From Anaerolineae bacterium (lineage in GTDB: Bacteria > Chloroflexota > Anaerolineae > JAFGEY01), in contig JAFGIE010000279.1 of NCBI GenBank assembly GCA_016929775.1, forward strand, positions 1-8,996: a stretch of 8,996 nt of DNA, in the 5' to 3' direction. Within the stretch, counting starts at the first letter, position 1. Each line of letters begins with the position of its first letter. The translations under genes were made by a program, and so were the position numbers. This document shows, piece after piece, positions 6,566 to 8,996 of this stretch. Below the pieces are notes generated by a model. That model was not told the origin of the DNA and ran no database searches. It worked only from the letters and a program-made list of their open reading frames with translations.

Positions 6566-8502
6566 ACCCGCACCCCGCCAGCCGCCAGCGAGGCGACCAG
6601 GTCGTCGTCGCCGTCGTGGTCCAGGTCGCCCATCGCCACGGCGCGGTAGTACCCGACCGGGACCGGCGGCGCCGGCGCCGCCGCGAAGTTCATGTCACCC
6701 CCGCCGAGCCACACCCCCGCCGTGGTCTCCTCATCGTACACGCCCGCGATGTCCAGCGCCCCGTCGTGGTCCACGTCGCCCACAGCCACGTCCTCACAGA
6801 AGACTGTCGGGTCGCCAAGCGTGAGCACGTGCCGCCAGATCGGGAGTCCGGAGCCGTCTCTGTCCCCCGCATAGACCTCTATGCCCTCCGAGCCGCAGGC
6901 CACGAGGTCGATCTGCCCGTCGTGGTCGACGTGCGCCAGGACCACGTCCTGGTACGTCCCGTCCTCCGGCAGCCCCTCGTTGGCTTTCTCCCAGTGCGTG
7001 CCCCCCTCCTCGACGACCCAGGCCATCAGGCCCCCGTCGCTGGCTGCCGCCAGGTCGAGCTCGGCCCGGTTGTCGATCTGGCCCCAGGCCACGGCGGGCC
7101 ATGTGCCCGCGTCGGGCAGATCCGAGGACCCGATCCGCGTCCAGCTGTAACCGCCGTCTCCCAACCACGCGAGCAGACCGGCGGCCTGCGTGCCCGTGGC
7201 GATGTCCAGCGCTCCGTCGTGGTCCACGTCCGCTGCTGCCACGCTCAGCGCAGCGTACGCCGGCAGCGGCTGCACGCCCTCCACCCAGCCGCCCACGACC
7301 TGGGGCGTATGTGCGTTCGGCCATGCCACGATCGCGCTGCCTGCGGCGACGACGTCGGGGTCCCCATCTTGGTCCAGGTCCGCGACCAGCAGGCTGGCGA
7401 CGTCCTCTCCCATCTCCCCGACGTCCGCCCCCGTCCACGTCCCGGCGTCGTTCGCCCAGGACATGACCTCGACCCCCACGCTGCGCACGCTCGAGCCCGA
7501 GACGAGGTCGGGATCGCCGTCGACGTCCAGGTCGCCCAGTGCGACGCCGGTCGCCGTTGCCACGTCGAGGCTGCCGATCTCTTGCCGCACCCACGTCCCG
7601 GCAAAGGGGGTCCCGTCGTTCTGCCAGGCGATCAGCTCGCTCGTCTCGGCGGGCCCATATCCGGCGACGACGTCCAGGTCCCCGTCGCCCCCCAGGTCCG
7701 CCAGCGCCAGCGACGCGACCTCGTCGGCGGCAGTGCCGACCGGCTGCACGTCCCATGCCCTGGCAAAGGGATCGCCGTTGTTCCGCCACGCGGTCACCTG
7801 GTTGGACCAGTCGCCCGACACGACGTCCAGGTCCCCGTCGTTGTCCAGGTCGCCTACCGCCAGCGCGCCGACCTCGTTCGCGGTCGGCGCGGTCCCGACA
7901 ACGCAGTCCACCCAGGTCCCGGCAAAGGGTGAGTCATCGTTCTCCCAGATCCGGACCACCGCATCCCATTCGCCGGTGATCGCGTCCAGGTCACCGTCGT
8001 TGTCCAGGTCGCCCATGGCGACAGCGTAGACCGCGGCGCCCAGGCTGCCCAGCGTGACCGGAATCCAGTCCCCGTCGAACGGCGTGCCGTCGTTCTCCCA
8101 CAGCTCGACCGTGTAGGACGACGTGCTGTCCCCGATGGTGACCAGGTCGATGTCCCCGTCGTGGTCCACGTCGCCTGCGGCGAGCGCTGTGACGATCTCG
8201 GTCACCCCTGACCCGAACTCGTGCGCCGTCCACGAGCCCGAGAGCGGCGCGCCGCCGTTCTCCCAGGCGCGCAGCTTGCCCGCCGTTGCCACGAGGTCCA
8301 GATCCCCGTCGCCGTCCACATCCGCCGCCGCGAGCGCGCTGACCGGCTCGGGGGCGTTCCCCACCGCGATCGCGGGTCCAAACGAGATCGCGGGCGTGCT
8401 GAGGGGCGCCATGGTCTGCGCGCCCTCTCCTCCGGCGCCGAGCGCGATCGCCAGCGCCAGAACCAGACAAACCACCCATCGCGTGCCCAACCTGCCGTTC
8501 AT
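5983..8502 (-). CDS. N-terminal frame of the giant secreted protein: signal peptide plus 14 FG-GAP/VCBS repeats
   Basis: The frame runs 839 codons from ATG 8502. GGAGG (8513-8509) lies six bases upstream; the same frame is open to 8589, but those upstream ATGs lack such a site. Seen: a signal peptide with R4 and R8, hydrophobic core 9-23 (VVCLVLALAIALGA) and cleavage probably around 23-28, with no lipobox. Fourteen DxDxDGDxDL motifs follow from residue 61 to 731, about 51 residues apart. Known: these motifs bind calcium in the blades of integrin-type beta-propellers. The first seven repeats share a 'W.NdG.PF.G.W' strand and the last seven a 'VWLGDGG..W' strand, which suggests two seven-bladed propellers. 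After about residue 766 the frame turns into an Arg/Ser-rich tail that shadows the Ig-like frame, so its stop at 5983 is not the natural end. Inferred: an exported adhesive or substrate-binding half of a surface or secreted protease. Confidence 0.8.
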   Translation of the reverse strand: MNGRLGTRWVVCLVLALAIALGAGGEGAQTMAPLSTPAISFGPAIAVGNAPEPVSALAAADVDGDGDLDLVATAGKLRAWENGGAPLSGSWTAHEFGSGVTEIVTALAAGDVDHDGDIDLVTIGDSTSSYTVELWENDGTPFDGDWIPVTLGSLGAAVYAVAMGDLDNDGDLDAITGEWDAVVRIWENDDSPFAGTWVDCVVGTAPTANEVGALAVGDLDNDGDLDVVSGDWSNQVTAWRNNGDPFARAWDVQPVGTAADEVASLALADLGGDGDLDVVAGYGPAETSELIAWQNDGTPFAGTWVRQEIGSLDVATATGVALGDLDVDGDPDLVSGSSVRSVGVEVMSWANDAGTWTGADVGEMGEDVASLLVADLDQDGDPDVVAAGSAIVAWPNAHTPQVVGGWVEGVQPLPAYAALSVAAADVDHDGALDIATGTQAAGLLAWLGDGGYSWTRIGSSDLPDAGTWPAVAWGQIDNRAELDLAAASDGGLMAWVVEEGGTHWEKANEGLPEDGTYQDVVLAHVDHDGQIDLVACGSEGIEVYAGDRDGSGLPIWRHVLTLGDPTVFCEDVAVGDVDHDGALDIAGVYDEETTAGVWLGGGDMNFAAAPAPPVPVGYYRAVAMGDLDHDGDDDLVASLAAGGVRVWMVDREPRWTETATIGASIKVTSLDLGDVDHDGDLDILAGVDGGVHVWLGDGGATWTAASSGLPTMGGFFGAVLGRVDGDAALDVIAADWSAGGVRIWTAAEPPPGGWRNFAPETHPPYVWERRSSRPPASRWRTSARGWTSRAPSTATRPTAARARVGFGSPPRARAAAGRRTMRRSRQSAYRSTRTRQTRT
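6200..6231 (-). other. Frameshift junction joining the two protease-gene frames
   Basis: Upstream sense stays in the FG-GAP frame through NFAPETHPPYVW. Downstream sense resumes one base back, with GTSQQPTASVEV followed by the 'GSGLD' module. One extra base would restore a single frame of about 2000 codons. The best place is the CCC run at 6201-6203 (GGG in the coding strand), since one extra G gives a smooth YVW-GTSQQ join. The G5 run at 6226-6230 is the alternative. No X-XXY-YYZ slippery heptamer is present in the right phase, so programmed -1 slippage is not supported. A sequencing or assembly indel, or a true inactivating deletion, fits better. Confidence 0.8.
6310..8322 (-). repeat. Fourteen tandem FG-GAP coding repeats, about 152 bp each
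   Basis: Fourteen copies of the DxDxDGDxDL codon block recur about every 150 bases, ending on the + strand at about 8322, 8174, 8010, 7850, 7700, 7531, 7380, 7230, 7080, 6932, 7-class continuing at 6777, 6628, 6482 and 6339. Most carry a shared DNA core complementary to GTCCAGGTCCCCGTCGT. Copy nine (QIDNRAELDL) and copy fourteen (RVDGDAALDV) have lost calcium ligands, and copy five (DLGGDGDLDV) lacks one. The DNA similarity also makes this stretch prone to assembly collapse or recombination. Confidence 0.85.
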
Positions 8503-8508
8503 TTCGCA

Positions 8509-8513
8509 CCTCC
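8509..8513 (-). promoter_or_regulatory. Shine-Dalgarno that sets the start of the FG-GAP/protease gene
   Basis: GGAGG in the leftward sense, six bases before ATG 8502. It selects MNGRLGTRW as the N-terminus, which directly forms a normal signal peptide. The in-frame ATGs at 8520 and 8589 have no comparable site and would put a long Arg-rich stretch before the signal peptide. Confidence 0.8.
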
Positions 8514-8587
8514 GTTGCATACCACAACGACGCCGTACCCTGCCGCCGACGCGGCTCACTTGAGTCATGTCGCTCTGACCCATCATC

Positions 8588-8593
8588 ACTATA
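8588..8593 (-). promoter_or_regulatory. Candidate -10 box of the protease gene
   Basis: TATAGT reads leftwards at 8593-8588, one mismatch from TATAAT. It would start transcription near 8581 and give a leader of about 79 bases. No good -35 box lies 16-18 bases upstream; that space is filled by a perfect inverted repeat, and three direct repeats sit beyond it. This is what an activator-dependent promoter would look like, but the box alone is weak evidence. Confidence 0.4.
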
Positions 8594-8595
8594 TC

Positions 8596-8615
8596 CGATC
8601 GCCGTCCGGCGATCG
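8596..8615. promoter_or_regulatory. Operator-like perfect inverted repeat (9+2+9)
   Basis: CGATCGCCG (8596-8604) and CGGCGATCG (8607-8615) are perfect reverse complements with a two-base TC spacer. The repeat lies directly upstream of the candidate -10 box, about 95 bases before the protease start, where a repressor dimer would block RNA polymerase. Its outer half overlaps the nearest of the three 12-bp direct repeats. The binding protein is unknown. Confidence 0.5.
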
Positions 8616-8644
8616 TTACGGCAAGGGTTACGGCATCCGTTACG
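8609..8644 (-). repeat. Three tandem 12-bp direct repeats, likely activator sites
   Basis: Read leftwards the units are CGTAACGGATGC (8644-8633), CGTAACCCTTGC (8632-8621) and CGTAACGATCGC (8620-8609), with CGTAAC invariant and GC closing each unit. The phase is exactly 12 bases. Together they cover about three and a half helical turns immediately upstream of the inverted repeat and candidate -10 box. Response-regulator and similar activator boxes have this arrangement. No regulator gene lies in the window to pair them with. Confidence 0.5.
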
Positions 8645-8752
8645 AGTCATCCATCCCGTCGCTGCCGCCGGGACGCTCTCAGCAAGGACACCCTGTGCTA
8701 CTGTCACTGCGAGGCGGCGCCCTTCCCGCCGATCGCATCGCACTCAGCGTCT

Positions 8753-8807
8753 GCTGCTGAGAGCAGTCTCCCACGGCGCGAGAAAGCGCAGGGCTGTCCT
8801 CAGCAGC
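8753..8807. other. Stem-loop upstream of the right-edge promoter
   Basis: GCTGCTGAG (8753-8761) pairs perfectly with CTCAGCAGC (8799-8807). Inside the 37-base loop, GCGC (8776-8779) pairs with GCGC (8786-8789) around GAGAAA. It lies just before the promoter at 8819 and has no T tract. It may be a terminator for a transcript entering from the right, a protein-binding site, or chance. Confidence 0.25.
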
Positions 8808-8818
8808 GAATGCGGCTG

Positions 8819-8847
8819 TTGACGATCCATACGTTGTGTGCTATACT
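8819..8847 (+). promoter_or_regulatory. Strong rightward sigma70-type promoter
   Basis: TTGACG at 8819-8824 and TATACT at 8842-8847 are 17 bases apart, with TGC before the -10 box. GTGTGCTATACT differs by one base from GTGTGCTACACT in the operon promoter at 813-841. Transcription would start near 8854 and run off the window, so its gene or RNA lies mostly to the right. The next 140 bases are leader or the start of a gene. Confidence 0.7.
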
Positions 8848-8996
8848 CTTTGCAGTTGGTTGCCCGTCACCCTTGACGCGCGCCCTGTCATGTGTTTCAC
8901 CTGCAATCCGCCCGTCCTCAACGGTGAGCGACGCATTCCACACCGAGCACGGCACATGCGCCATGGAGAGGAGGTGGGGCTCCAACTGCAGTCTGG
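8848..8996 (+). other. Unassigned transcribed edge region with a strong ribosome-binding-like motif
   Basis: The region lies downstream of the promoter at 8819-8847. AGGAGGTG (8969-8976) fully matches the anti-Shine-Dalgarno core, but no ATG, GTG or TTG follows at normal spacing in the window. One frame is open from ATG 8890 to the edge (beginning MCFTCNPPVLNGERR), with a second in-frame ATG at 8956; neither has a good ribosome binding site and I do not recognise the peptide. The rest of 8503-8818 holds only the control elements listed separately, and I see no gene in it. Confidence 0.3.

Noticed and set aside
6217..7932. Long + strand open frame (571 codons) over the FG-GAP repeats
   Set aside because: It repeats 'V.VVVHVAQ' only because it reads the complement of the DxDxDGDxDL codons. 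It is a shadow of the repeat coding.
8686..8710. Possible + strand promoter with TGTGCTACTGT
   Set aside because: It has a TGC-TACTGT that recalls the other two promoters but no -35 box at 16-18 bases upstream, and no gene follows it.
8221..8760. 179-codon + strand open frame reaching into the protease control region
   Set aside because: It begins inside antisense FG-GAP coding, is very rich in Arg and His, and crosses the direct and inverted repeats. It is a shadow frame.
8800..8985. 61-codon - strand open frame
   Set aside because: It overlaps the strong rightward promoter, has no convincing ribosome binding site, and its sequence resembles no family I know.

Overview
The window is GC-rich, has Gly/Ala-rich membrane proteins, and carries a very large secreted repeat protein. 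I think a Chloroflexota bacterium (Anaerolineae-like) is most likely. That is inferred from the style of the Yip1-like protein and of the FG-GAP/Ig/metzincin protein, and no marker gene here proves it.

Left part (1-2428, + strand). A Yip1-type membrane protein (70-768) is followed by a small GC-rich hairpin. Then comes a clear sigma70-type promoter (TTGACA, 17-base spacer, TACACT with an upstream TGC). It drives a probable two-gene operon: a polytopic membrane protein with an internally duplicated QW...R unit (913-1620) and, 16 bases later, a short TIM-barrel protein of the dihydrouridine-synthase superfamily (1637-2428). The usual catalytic cysteine of that superfamily appears to be replaced by glycine. 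The operon ends at a perfect 17-bp stem with a 4-base loop (2437-2474). This lies between convergent genes and probably terminates transcription from both sides.

Central part (2510-8502, - strand). One very long gene for a secreted protein of about 2000 residues is read here in two frames. The N-terminal frame (start 8502, strong Shine-Dalgarno, signal peptide) encodes 14 FG-GAP/VCBS-type calcium-binding repeats with a pitch of about 51 residues. They fall into two sequence classes of seven, which suggests two seven-bladed beta-propellers. The C-terminal frame encodes Ig/fibronectin-like modules, a metzincin-type zinc protease domain (HELGHNFGRRH, Met-turn GDIMSYYG), two more Ig-like modules and a C-terminal domain with a DHDGDGIPD calcium loop. 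The two frames meet at about 6200-6231 and need a one-base shift. This is either a sequencing or assembly indel or a real inactivating mutation.

Right part (8503-8996). This stretch of about 490 bases has no convincing gene. It holds the control region of the protease gene: a TATAGT -10-like box, a perfect 9+2+9 inverted repeat overlapping the expected promoter spacer, and three tandem 12-bp repeats just upstream. Further right are a stem-loop and a strong rightward promoter (TTGACG, 17-base spacer, TATACT). That promoter's last 13 bases closely match the operon promoter, and its product lies at or beyond the window edge.

The large antisense open frames over the protease gene are shadows caused by high GC content. 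No tRNA, rRNA, CRISPR array or mobile element was seen.
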